Source of the DNA: Enterococcus haemoperoxidus ATCC BAA-382
GTDB lineage: Bacteria; Bacillota; Bacilli; Lactobacillales; Enterococcaceae
NCBI RefSeq assembly: GCF_000407165.1
Contig: NZ_KE136479.1
Span: 1,375,464-1,439,463 of the forward strand
Length of the DNA stretch: 64,000 nucleotides
Direction: 5' to 3'
Shown: positions 25,830-33,741 of the stretch, piece after piece
How positions within the stretch are numbered: position 1 is the first letter of the stretch
Layout: each line of letters begins with the position of its first letter
Notes under the pieces: model-generated
What the model was told of the DNA's origin: nothing
Database searches by the model: none
The model's input: only the letters and a program-made list of their open reading frames with translations
Made by a program: the position numbers and the translations under genes

Positions 25830-27902
25830 TCAACCTAGTAAAACTTCCTTCCTTGATAAATAATGATAAATCTCGTTAGGATCATTACTAGTATCCAACA
25901 AATCATAAAATTGAGGGTCATCCAATAATCTTACCAACTCTGCCATTGCATTTAAATGACGATTATTTTCTGTTGCTGCCAAACAAAATATATATTTAAC
26001 CGGATCATTCTCTTGACTGCCAAACACAATGGGATGTTTCAATACACTGATACTCATTCCTAATTTTTCTACACCGTCAACAGGTCTTGCATGCGGTAAT
26101 GCAACATGTTTAGAGATTACCATGTAAGGACCCTCATTTTTTGCAGTTTCAATAATTGTATCGATGTAATTTCGGGTAATTCTACCCTCTTTTAATAACG
26201 ATGCCGCAGAAAGTCGAATCGCTTCTTCCCAATTTTTAGCATGCATATCAAGTTGAATCAATTCAGGTGCTGTAATTTCTAACAGACTGGGCCCTTCTTC
26301 ATTGTTTTCGGTTTGCTCTTCTTGATTGGTTAGATAATCATATAATTCTTTTTCTAAAGAAGCCCCTTCACTAATCGCAGCATATCGTTGAATGATCTCC
26401 ATAATCTTGCCAACACTTGGTAATTTAAAGTTGCTATTACCGATTTGCGTATAGACATCACTAATCAAGCGATATTTTTCCCGTGTATTCATAATGGGAC
26501 TAACGATATAAACAGGTTTTTTTGTATAAAATAAACGAATGTTAGGTACTGTAGAAAAAATTAAATCGTAAGAATCTGACAAACGTTCGATTTCATTTGT
26601 TTCAACTGGACCTAAAAAAGACAATTCAGGAAAAAGAACTTTTAACTCAGTATAAACTATAGAAGAACTTCCAATTCCATTTGGGCAAACAATTAATGCA
26701 ACCTTTTGAGTGGTTGTATATTCATCAAAACTAGAACACAAAGAAGCAAAATGCATTGTTAAAAAAGCAATCTCATCTTCTGGAATTGGATGTTCAAATA
26801 AAGAAGCAATCGGTTTTAAGGTTTCTTCCACAATATTGAACAACTCATTATATTCATCTCTTATCTTAGTATGAAGTGGATTTACGATTGGTAATTTGAA
26901 ATACAAACGATAATAAGCAGGTCTAAGATGTGTATATAATTGACGAACGACCAACTCTTGATTATTGAAACGAATACCCGATATCGCTTCAAAACGCAAG
27001 ATGATCCGTTTAACTAGATCTATTATTGTTTCGTAATCTTTTGTTGAATCGTTTGGACGTCCAATTGACAAGCCAAGTATCCAAGCACATAGATACACAC
27101 GTGCAGACTCATCCTCAATACCAAAATGTATTAAGATACTTTTAGAAAATTGGTATTCTTTCATTGCAATCAATGCGGATAATTGATATTTTGGGTTGAC
27201 ATTTGCTGTTAAAGAGAGCAATCTCTTTTTTAGAAAAATAAACGTATAAAGAAACTCAGTTAATCGGTTTTCCACAAACGAAATGCCATACCTCTTTGTA
27301 TATTTTTCAACTAATTGTTTGGTTGAATCAACTGTTTCAATTTGATGTTTTTCTATAAAATGATCATATACAAACACTGTATTATTTTCAGTTGAATCCC
27401 AAATAATCATTTTCATCAAATGATACCGAATTTGTTCTTCATTTCCAACTAACTGATAGCCATTTTTTCTAGTGTAAACAAGTTGGATATTTTCCCTTTC
27501 CAATTCAATCGCCAAATTTTTCAAATCATTGATAATAGTTGTCTTGCCCACTCCTAGCTCTTCAATAAAATGATTGATCGAAAGATAGTCATCTAAAAAG
27601 TAAAATAATAATAGATACAAATATTTTGATCGTTCACAAGCGTTCATTAAATACCCTTTTAAATACGTTTTATCTGAAAGTATTGCAATAAATTGTTCTC
27701 GGAGTTGGTTCGTTAATATAATCCGATTATTTTCGATTACTAACTTGGAGCCCTTCTCGGTTGTAACATATTCATTGATTTTATCTAGTGAATACTCCAA
27801 TTGTCTTTTGGTTAAACCCGTTTGATCCGTTAGTTCATCTACTTCATGTATTGAACGTTCAATCAACCGTTTCATCAGTATTCTAGAGCGCTCATCAGTC
27901 AT
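25830..27902 (-). CDS. PRD-containing PTS-controlled activator (MtlR/LicR type)
   Basis: Transcriptional regulator controlled by phosphorylation. The 690-residue protein has an N-terminal HTH (LTKRQLEYSLDKI, then a second Mga-like HTH GVGKTTIINDLKNL), two PRD domains (about 190-395, with MHFASLC), an EIIB-Gat-like domain with Cys in IVCPNGIGSSS (about 410), and a C-terminal EIIA-Fru domain with His in SKHVALPHARP (about 610). This layout is that of MtlR/LicR activators. It is the last gene of the ascorbate-type PTS operon and should control it; the palindromes at 32288-32428 are candidate sites. The EIIA of the operon resembles its own C-terminal domain (NPVKY-type block DPVKYLFC/DPVKYIFC). 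GGAGGAGGGG precedes the ATG. Confidence 0.9.
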   Translation of the reverse strand: MTDERSRILMKRLIERSIHEVDELTDQTGLTKRQLEYSLDKINEYVTTEKGSKLVIENNRIILTNQLREQFIAILSDKTYLKGYLMNACERSKYLYLLLFYFLDDYLSINHFIEELGVGKTTIINDLKNLAIELERENIQLVYTRKNGYQLVGNEEQIRYHLMKMIIWDSTENNTVFVYDHFIEKHQIETVDSTKQLVEKYTKRYGISFVENRLTEFLYTFIFLKKRLLSLTANVNPKYQLSALIAMKEYQFSKSILIHFGIEDESARVYLCAWILGLSIGRPNDSTKDYETIIDLVKRIILRFEAISGIRFNNQELVVRQLYTHLRPAYYRLYFKLPIVNPLHTKIRDEYNELFNIVEETLKPIASLFEHPIPEDEIAFLTMHFASLCSSFDEYTTTQKVALIVCPNGIGSSSIVYTELKVLFPELSFLGPVETNEIERLSDSYDLIFSTVPNIRLFYTKKPVYIVSPIMNTREKYRLISDVYTQIGNSNFKLPSVGKIMEIIQRYAAISEGASLEKELYDYLTNQEEQTENNEEGPSLLEITAPELIQLDMHAKNWEEAIRLSAASLLKEGRITRNYIDTIIETAKNEGPYMVISKHVALPHARPVDGVEKLGMSISVLKHPIVFGSQENDPVKYIFCLAATENNRHLNAMAELVRLLDDPQFYDLLDTSNDPNEIYHYLSRKEVLLG

Positions 27903-27956
27903 TAAATCCCCTCCTCCAAAAACAATTTTGTTTGCTATTAAAAGTCTTACGTTTTG

Positions 27957-28595
27957 TTAGTTTATTTGCATTCTGTTTTTTATAACTGCTTGTCTCAATT
28001 TTTTGGCGTTTTCTGTGATTTCTTCCTTTGTTCCTTTGGTCAAAAGACTGCCAATCCCAACACAATCTACTCCACTTTTTAACCATTCATCAATATTTTT
28101 TAAATTAGCGCCACCTGATGACATAATGGGAAGATGAGGCGTCGGTGTTTTCAGCGTCGCAATCAATGTCGGTCCATAATACGTTGAAATCGGAAATGCC
28201 TTGACCATTGCCGCACCTGCTTCAATTGCGATGATCATTTCTGTCATACTGGTACACCCAGGCATATAAGGGATTTGATATCGATTGCATAATTTACAAA
28301 CAGATTCGTTGTAATTAGGAGCGATAATGAATTTGGCCCCAGCCAAAATAGCTAATCTAGCCGTTTCACTGTCTAAAACAGTTCCTGCACCAACTAGTAA
28401 TTGCTCTTGGTATTGTTCATTCAACTGCCGAATGATCTCTCCTGCATTAGGTAAAGTATAACTAATTTCTAAACAATCTACTCCACCTGCTAAACAGCCA
28501 TCCGCAATTTCAACAGCTCGTTTCATCGTATGCACTCTAACAATCGCCATGATACTTGTTTCTTCAATTCGATTTAGGATACTTGTTCTAAGCAT
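27957..28595 (-). CDS. KDPG/KHG aldolase family protein (Eda-like)
   Basis: Class I aldolase splitting 2-keto-3-deoxy-6-phosphogluconate-type compounds to pyruvate and an aldehyde. The 212-residue protein has IMAIVRVHTMKRAVEIADG, LEISYTLP with the catalytic Glu, LLVGAGTVLD, PGCTSMTE and the Schiff-base Lys in MVKAFPIS. No Entner-Doudoroff dehydratase (edd) is in the operon, so the substrate need not be KDPG. AAGGAGGG precedes the ATG. It lies 12 bp after the DapA-like aldolase gene, so the operon encodes two aldolases of different families. Confidence 0.88.
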   Translation of the reverse strand: MLRTSILNRIEETSIMAIVRVHTMKRAVEIADGCLAGGVDCLEISYTLPNAGEIIRQLNEQYQEQLLVGAGTVLDSETARLAILAGAKFIIAPNYNESVCKLCNRYQIPYMPGCTSMTEMIIAIEAGAAMVKAFPISTYYGPTLIATLKTPTPHLPIMSSGGANLKNIDEWLKSGVDCVGIGSLLTKGTKEEITENAKKLRQAVIKNRMQIN

Positions 28596-28607
28596 AATTA
28601 CCCTCCT

Positions 28608-29501
28608 TTATATAAATGAAAAATTTTCTTTATAATAATCCATTGTTTGAGCTATTTCTGATAATACTTCATCACTCAGTGGTAAAACAGGCAATCTTGG
28701 ATCCCCAACATTGATTCCTTGATAACTGATTGCGGCTTTTAAAACAGATGGAATAGTACCTAACGTTAAAATACGACGGAATTCTTCAATACTGTTCTGC
28801 ATTATTTGCGCTTTTTCTACCTTACCTTCTAACCAGTATTGATAAATCGCTACATCGATTTCAGTCAATACATTTGAAGTAGCTGCAATCGCTCCTGTAG
28901 CACCTATTTTTAAAGCATCTAGAATCAACGAATCTGATCCAGACAAAACAGAGAAATTTTGTTCTTTGGATACCGCAAGATATTCTTTTAGATTGTCGAT
29001 CTTACCGCTACTATCTTTGATACCAATTATATTTTGATGTCCAGCTAGTTTTCTAACGGTGTTAGAACTGATGCTTATTCCAGTATTCTTTGGTATATTA
29101 TATAACATTATAGGTGCTATATTAGCATCTGCAATCGTAAAATAGTGATTCATCAGTTCAGTTTCAGTAGGTTGAACAAAATAAGGCGTGATGACAGATA
29201 AAGCGTCTGCACCCAAAGCTGTCATTTCTTTTGATAAAGAAACAACATGGTCCGTGCTATTTCCACCGGTTCCTATAAATACAGGCAGTCGACCATTTGT
29301 CTCGTTAATGACGGTTTCAGCAAACCTTAGTTTTTCTAAATCGCTTAATACGTGGAATTCACCATTCGTTCCAAGAATAAACAATCCATTGACGTTTTTA
29401 TCGATCAAATGATTCACCAATTGCTTTGTCACAACTAAATCGATACTATTAGTTCTATCTAGAGGGGTGACCATTGCTGTAATGATTCCTTCTGGTTTCA
29501 T
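28608..29501 (-). CDS. DapA/NanA-family pyruvate aldolase (keto-deoxy sugar acid type)
   Basis: TIM-barrel enzyme of the dihydrodipicolinate synthase / N-acetylneuraminate lyase family. Motifs: AMVTPLDRTNSIDL, LFILGTNGEFHVLS (where DapA has GTTGE), PVFIGTGGNST, ITPYFVQP, MLYNIPKNTG with the catalytic Tyr, and IGIKDSSGK with the Schiff-base Lys at about 163. The NGE form and the operon context (PTS, isomerase, second aldolase) speak for a catabolic keto-deoxy sugar acid aldolase rather than lysine biosynthesis. AAAGGTGA precedes the ATG. Exact substrate unknown. Confidence 0.85.
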   Translation of the reverse strand: MKPEGIITAMVTPLDRTNSIDLVVTKQLVNHLIDKNVNGLFILGTNGEFHVLSDLEKLRFAETVINETNGRLPVFIGTGGNSTDHVVSLSKEMTALGADALSVITPYFVQPTETELMNHYFTIADANIAPIMLYNIPKNTGISISSNTVRKLAGHQNIIGIKDSSGKIDNLKEYLAVSKEQNFSVLSGSDSLILDALKIGATGAIAATSNVLTEIDVAIYQYWLEGKVEKAQIMQNSIEEFRRILTLGTIPSVLKAAISYQGINVGDPRLPVLPLSDEVLSEIAQTMDYYKENFSFI

Positions 29502-29517
29502 TTTAGTTCACCTTTCT

Positions 29518-30132
29518 TTACTCATTTTTTGAGATACTTTTACCTAGCGCTCCTCCAGGATGCCACTTGACATATTCTTTGTTCGTCAATCCTTTTTCCT
29601 CTTGTAATACAATGCTTAAAGATTGAAGAATCACGACTTCCGCTAAAATTGATGCGCGGGGAGGCTTGTTCAGCGAATCCCCTTCTTTTTCCACCCCAGC
29701 AAAAAGAAAACAATCACTGTTTTTTGATAGCCATGAGTTTTTTTTACCCGTAACAGAAATAATTTTGGCTCCATTATTTTTGAGTGTTCGGACTGTTTTT
29801 TTTAATTCTTCTGTCTCACCGCTATTTGAAATAGATAAAACGATATCTTCTTCTCTAACTTGTCCAGCTGACCCATGAATTGCCTCAGTTCCATCTAAAA
29901 AGTAGGCAGGTGTTCCTGTCGAAGAAAATAACGAGGCGATATATTCAGCTACATGCCCTGGCTTACCAATTCCAGTCACATGAACGCGACCTCCATTCTT
30001 TTCAGATTTTAGAATCAACTCTTTAGCCTTAAACAATTGTTCTACCGATATCCCTTGAATGAATCTCGTTAATTCTTCAGTTGTTGTTTCAAAAAAATTT
30101 AATAGTACCTGATCTCTTTGTTGTCTAATCAT
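29518..30132 (-). CDS. SIS-domain sugar-phosphate isomerase (arabinose-5-phosphate isomerase-like)
   Basis: A 204-residue SIS protein matching the isomerase domain of KdsD/KpsF/GutQ: GIGKPGHVAEYIASLFSSTG, TEAIHGSAG, VLSISNSGETEEL, and WHPGGALGKS. The two CBS domains of full-length KdsD are absent. These enzymes interconvert ribulose-5-phosphate and arabinose-5-phosphate. The usual APTTST loop is replaced by NKPPRAS, so a different ketose/aldose phosphate pair is possible. It follows the EIIC gene and precedes the aldolases, consistent with processing of an aldolase product. GGAGATA lies before the ATG. Confidence 0.82.
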   Translation of the reverse strand: MIRQQRDQVLLNFFETTTEELTRFIQGISVEQLFKAKELILKSEKNGGRVHVTGIGKPGHVAEYIASLFSSTGTPAYFLDGTEAIHGSAGQVREEDIVLSISNSGETEELKKTVRTLKNNGAKIISVTGKKNSWLSKNSDCFLFAGVEKEGDSLNKPPRASILAEVVILQSLSIVLQEEKGLTNKEYVKWHPGGALGKSISKNE

Positions 30133-30158
30133 TCTAACTATATCTCCAATCTATTATA

Positions 30159-31418
30159 TTAGGAAAATAGACTTAATACTTTTTCAATAAATATTCCGAT
30201 TACATTGTAATCAATATTTGGGAATGTTGACCCTTCTAATCCCATACTTCCATATACTGGATAAAGAATCGTGGGTAAAAAGGCTAGTAGCAATCCAACA
30301 ATAAACGATCCTGCCACAGCTCCACGCCATCCACCAGTTGAATTACCAAAAACACCTGCCGTTCCGCCAGAGAAAAAACAGATATGAGCTGCTGGAATGA
30401 TAACGATTGGAAATTTAAAGATCACCATGATTGCAACACCCACTAACCCTGCTGCATACGCTGAAAGAAACCCTACAATGACAGCTGTTGGTGCATAAGG
30501 AAAGACAGTTGGAACATCTAATGCTGGACGAGAATTTGGAATAAATTTTTCGGAAATAGAAACGAAAGCAGCTGTAATTTCTGCCAAGAACATACGTACA
30601 CCTGTCATTAAAATAGACATCCCTGCTGTAAAAGTAAATGCTTGAATCATCGGGAAAACTAACCAATGAGTAGTTCCAGCCAATTCTTGTGTAACGTCAC
30701 GTCCCGCTTTTAAAGCGGATACATAAAAGAGAATTAGCATAATCACCGCAACACCCATCAAAAAGTCTCTAAAAAAAGACAACCATTTCGGAAAATTAAT
30801 ATGTTCGGTACTTTTATCTTCATGTTTGCTAAAAAGTTTACCGATATAACCAGATAGCGAATAACCAATCATATTAAAATGACCAATTGCAACATCATCA
30901 CTGCCTGTAATTTTCCGCATAAACGGTTGACATAATTGAGGAAGAGCAGCAGAACAAAAACCTAAAATTGTTCCTCCTAAAATAATTGCAGCAACATCAG
31001 AAATTCCATGAGACTTGATGATCAACGAAAGAACACAAGCGAAGAATAAACTATGTCCTGTGGTAAAAAAGATATTTTTCATTGGCGTAATGCGCGCAAA
31101 GACTAAGTTCATTAAAAATCCTAAGATCAACGTGCAGGATGTTACCAAAGCATATTGTTCTTGTGCCATAGCTGTGGCCGCTTCAGGTGAAGCAACAACA
31201 CCGACAATGTTAAATCCTGTTTGAAATAGTTTATTGAAATTCTGCAAAGCGCCAGTCATCAACGCTCCGCCCGCACTAAACACCATAAACCCAATAATTG
31301 TTTTAAATGTACCCGTTAAAATTTCGGTGCCTGTTTTCTTTTGTGCAACTAGTCCTACAAACGCCACGATACCAAGTAGAATAGCTGGTGTGCTTAAAAA
31401 ACTAATAATAAAATCCAC
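30159..31418 (-). CDS. PTS EIIC, ascorbate family (SgaT/UlaA-like)
   Basis: Membrane channel component of a PTS. The 419-residue protein has about 10-12 hydrophobic segments and the UlaA-type signature region MTGVRMFLAEITAAFVSISE...IPNSRPALDVPTVFPYAPTAVIVGF (shown in parts). The start is GTG 31418 with AAGGAGATG upstream. With the separate EIIB and EIIA genes just before it, the transporter is complete. The family includes the ascorbate transporter but members take up other sugar acids; no ascorbate-6-phosphate lactonase (ulaG) or ula decarboxylase/epimerases are present, so ascorbate is unlikely here. Confidence 0.88.
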   Translation of the reverse strand: MDFIISFLSTPAILLGIVAFVGLVAQKKTGTEILTGTFKTIIGFMVFSAGGALMTGALQNFNKLFQTGFNIVGVVASPEAATAMAQEQYALVTSCTLILGFLMNLVFARITPMKNIFFTTGHSLFFACVLSLIIKSHGISDVAAIILGGTILGFCSAALPQLCQPFMRKITGSDDVAIGHFNMIGYSLSGYIGKLFSKHEDKSTEHINFPKWLSFFRDFLMGVAVIMLILFYVSALKAGRDVTQELAGTTHWLVFPMIQAFTFTAGMSILMTGVRMFLAEITAAFVSISEKFIPNSRPALDVPTVFPYAPTAVIVGFLSAYAAGLVGVAIMVIFKFPIVIIPAAHICFFSGGTAGVFGNSTGGWRGAVAGSFIVGLLLAFLPTILYPVYGSMGLEGSTFPNIDYNVIGIFIEKVLSLFS

Positions 31419-31449
31419 TTTTTTTCATCTCCTTATGTGTACAAACGTA

Positions 31450-31728
31450 TCAACGGTTCAAAAATTCACTTAATTTATTTTCTATTTCGATTTTATCCAC
31501 GATATTATTGATGCCGATAATCGTTTGTTTTAAGTTTTGTGACTCTAGCTCTTTTGCGACATCCGCTAAAGTTATTAATAAATCACCATCAAAACCTGAT
31601 ACGGCATCTAAGGAAGAATGCTCAACTTGAATGGGAAACCCGTTTTCTTTGATTACTTGTTCCGTTTTTATTTTTAACATCAAGCTTGAACCGACTCCAG
31701 CTCTACAAGCTACTAATGCTTTGTGCAT
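31450..31728 (-). CDS. PTS EIIB, ascorbate/galactitol family
   Basis: Cytosolic phosphocarrier subunit of 92 residues from ATG 31728 (MHKALVACRAGVGSSLML). Cys in the ACRAGVGSS loop (about residue 8) is the phosphorylation site. The frame opens three codons earlier (ATG 31737), but that ATG sits inside AGGAG, while 31728 is eight bases after it. Between the EIIA and EIIC genes of the same operon. Confidence 0.88.
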   Translation of the reverse strand: MHKALVACRAGVGSSLMLKIKTEQVIKENGFPIQVEHSSLDAVSGFDGDLLITLADVAKELESQNLKQTIIGINNIVDKIEIENKLSEFLNR

Positions 31729-31740
31729 ACTGTCCATCTC

Positions 31741-32187
31741 CTATTCTGATTCAATGATATAGTCTAAAATATCCATTGGTTTTTTTGCGGTATCTAATAC
31801 GTGATAAAACGTTTGGTCGCTTAATAAATTGACAAGTTCAGCCATCGATTCTAAATGTGTTTCACTATCTTTGGCACTCATACAAAAAAGATATTTCACT
31901 GGGTCATTGGTTTTATTTCCTGACTTAACTGGCGTTTTTAGTGTCGTTATGCCCATTGCTAAATCTAATGCTCCATATTGAGTTGGTGCGTGAGGTAGCG
32001 CTACATTCTTTGTAATCACAATATAGGGGCCTATTTTTTGCGTTGTTTCAATAATTTTTTCGATATACTCAGATGTAATTTTACCTCCAATAAGTAAAGG
32101 TTCTGCGGATTTTCGGATTGCCTCTTCCCAATCCGTCACTTCAAGTTCTAATTGGATAAATTCTTCTTTTATCATCTCACTTAACAA
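31741..32187 (-). CDS. PTS EIIA, fructose/mannitol-ascorbate type
   Basis: First gene of the operon: a 148-residue EIIA (PTS_EIIA type 2) with the phosphorylated His in ITKNVALPHAP (about residue 66) and the DPVKYLFCMSA block. The start is TTG 32187 with AAGGGGTG seven bases upstream; ATG 32175 is in frame but lacks a ribosome site. It resembles the C-terminal EIIA domain of the operon's own regulator, as is common in such systems. Confidence 0.86.
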   Translation of the reverse strand: MLSEMIKEEFIQLELEVTDWEEAIRKSAEPLLIGGKITSEYIEKIIETTQKIGPYIVITKNVALPHAPTQYGALDLAMGITTLKTPVKSGNKTNDPVKYLFCMSAKDSETHLESMAELVNLLSDQTFYHVLDTAKKPMDILDYIIESE

Positions 32188-32241
32188 TATGCAACACCCC
32201 TTTTAAATTTCACCAAGCGTACGACTTATTGGTTCCATTTC

Positions 32242-32270
32242 AATATAATCTGTTTATGAAACGTTTTCAA
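32242..32270 (-). promoter_or_regulatory. promoter of the ascorbate-type PTS operon with cre-like site
   Basis: Minus strand -35 TTGAAA (32265-32270), 17-bp spacer, -10 TATATT (32242-32247). The sequence TGAAAACGTTTCA over the -35 is one base short of a CcpA cre consensus, so catabolite repression is possible but not certain. Confidence 0.55.
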
Positions 32271-32287
32271 TCTCTTTTGCTGCCTTA

Positions 32288-32310
32288 TTTTGTTTGCCTC
32301 ATAAACAAAA
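32288..32310. promoter_or_regulatory. palindrome upstream of the PTS promoter (activator site candidate)
   Basis: TTTTGTTT-7 bp-AAACAAAA, centred about 30 bp upstream of the -35 box, where a PRD-type activator would bind. A second palindrome TTGTTTG-TGT-CAAACAA lies at 32412-32428. Confidence 0.45.
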
Positions 32311-32527
32311 AGTGGTCTATCAAAATCAGGTAAGTTCAACATAAATTGCTCTTTGATGAAAAACCTTCAGAAAATGTAAAATATCTCGATCGAACAGTTT
32401 CCTTATTTCTTTTGTTTGTGTCAAACAATGCACTATTTCAAAACAAACACTACACTGAATCATCTTTTTTTAAGAATCTTATTGTAATTTATCATGATTT
32501 TTTCACGGTTTATATTCATTCTCAAAC

Positions 32528-32564
32528 AAAAAGAAAGCAAATCATGCTTGATTTGCTTTCTTTG
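32528..32564 (-). terminator. terminator after the NUDIX gene
   Basis: Minus strand AAAGCAAATCA / TGATTTGCTTT with a four-base loop, followed by CTTTTTG, 16 bp after the NUDIX stop. Confidence 0.85.
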
Positions 32565-32579
32565 ACGACCTTATTTTAT

Positions 32580-33023
32580 TTATTTGTTTCTTTTCCATTT
32601 ATGTACTGCCCATTTATGACTGCCGCGCTTTAGTAAATCAATTCCCTCATCGACAGATACCCAGCAGATTGTGTTAGTCTTTTCTAAAGGATCACCTATC
32701 TGAGTCCAACTATATGCAACAAAGAAATATCCAGGATTATGATAATCGGTACTCCTATGTCTTGAGTGAAAGTATTCGTCTGCTTGTCCTAGATACTCGC
32801 CGATAACAACTTCAATCCCAAGTTCTTCAATCATTTCTCGGTGAATTGCTTCTTCCTTCGTCTCACCTTGTTCAATTTCTCCGCCCGGTAAAAAATAGGC
32901 TCCATTCGGCGCTTGTACTAATACTATTTCTGTACCATTCTTTCTTGATACGATAATATATGCGCCTAGTCTTTTTTTATATAGGACTTTTTCCGATTTT
33001 TCACCGAATGACGGTGTTTTCAT
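32580..33023 (-). CDS. NUDIX hydrolase
   Basis: A 147-residue enzyme of the NUDIX superfamily that hydrolyses nucleoside diphosphates linked to another moiety. The NUDIX box is complete: GGEIEQGETKEEAIHREMIEELG in the first half (G-x5-E-x7-REx2EExG pattern, about residues 53-75). ATG 33023 (MKTPSFGEK) is chosen because AAAGGAG lies upstream; the longer frame lacks a ribosome site. The substrate cannot be told; the fold with FLPGGE is seen in MutT/ADP-ribose types. Divergent from gloA. Confidence 0.87.
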   Translation of the reverse strand: MKTPSFGEKSEKVLYKKRLGAYIIVSRKNGTEIVLVQAPNGAYFLPGGEIEQGETKEEAIHREMIEELGIEVVIGEYLGQADEYFHSRHRSTDYHNPGYFFVAYSWTQIGDPLEKTNTICWVSVDEGIDLLKRGSHKWAVHKWKRNK

Positions 33024-33196
33024 AAAAACAACTCCTTTTTCTTTTAATTTAATTTTACATGAGAATTTTCTCATGAACAAGTAATAACTTATCATTTCAC
33101 TCACAATTTTATTAAAGTCTATGCTACTATAAAAATATCAGCAGATTATTTCTAGTATCTGCGGTAATTTCCACTTTTGAAAGGAAGATGATTCGT

Positions 33197-33571
33197 ATGA
33201 AAATGGCTCACACTTGTGTCCGTGTCAAAGATTTAGAAGCGTCGCTAGAATTTTATCAAAAGGCATTCAATTTTGAAGAAAGCCGTCGCCGTGATTTTCC
33301 AGAAAATAAATTTACTTTAGTTTATCTAACATTACCAGGTGATGGTTATGAACTAGAGTTAACGTATAATTATGATCATGAAGCATATGATTTAGGTAAT
33401 GGTTATGGTCACATTGCGATTAGTACCGACGAAATTGAGAAATTGCATGAAGAGCAAAAAAGTGCTGGTTTCACTGTTACTGATATGAAAGGCTTACCTG
33501 GAACTCCTCCTTCATATTATTTTATTACTGATCCAGATGGTTATAAAATCGAAGTTATTCGTAGTCGTTAA
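33197..33571 (+). CDS. gloA: lactoylglutathione lyase (glyoxalase I)
   Basis: Glyoxalase/VOC protein of 124 residues that detoxifies methylglyoxal adducts. Metal ligands are visible: His in MAHTCVRVKD (residue 5), Glu in YELELTYN, His in YGHIAIST, and Glu in YKIEVIRS. ATG 33197 is preferred (AAAGGAA about ten bases upstream); an ATG at 33188 overlaps the ribosome site. Enterococci lack much glutathione biosynthesis in some species, so another thiol could be used. Single gene with a terminator. Confidence 0.9.
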   Translation: MKMAHTCVRVKDLEASLEFYQKAFNFEESRRRDFPENKFTLVYLTLPGDGYELELTYNYDHEAYDLGNGYGHIAISTDEIEKLHEEQKSAGFTVTDMKGLPGTPPSYYFITDPDGYKIEVIRSR

Positions 33572-33575
33572 TGAA

Positions 33576-33628
33576 AAACAGTTGGTCACCATTTGGCAGG
33601 AGCTGAACGGCGACCAATTGTTTTTTTC
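33576..33628 (+). terminator. terminator after gloA
   Basis: ACAGTTGGTC pairs with GACCAATTGT (one G-U) across a 24-base loop, followed by TTTTTTT. Confidence 0.65.
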
Positions 33629-33741
33629 TGACTTTTACTATCTAATTTTAGATCCAAATATAGTTAAAAGCAATTTATGGCGCTATTTCTTAAAAATAGT
33701 GATACACTGTTATTCTATCTATTAATTGAGGACGTGAACAA

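Larger units (their letters stand above)
32188..32527. other. long regulatory region upstream of the ascorbate-type PTS operon
   Basis: About 340 bp without a believable gene. Holds the promoter at 32242-32270 with a cre-like sequence over its -35, and several copies of TTTTGTTTG or its complement: as inverted pairs at 32288-32310 and 32412-32428, and singly near 32438 and 32523. A plus-strand open frame across it lacks a ribosome site and family features. Confidence 0.6.

Noticed and set aside
32346-32633. 95-codon plus-strand frame in the PTS regulatory region
   Set aside because: No ribosome site, runs through the NUDIX terminator and into the antisense of that gene.
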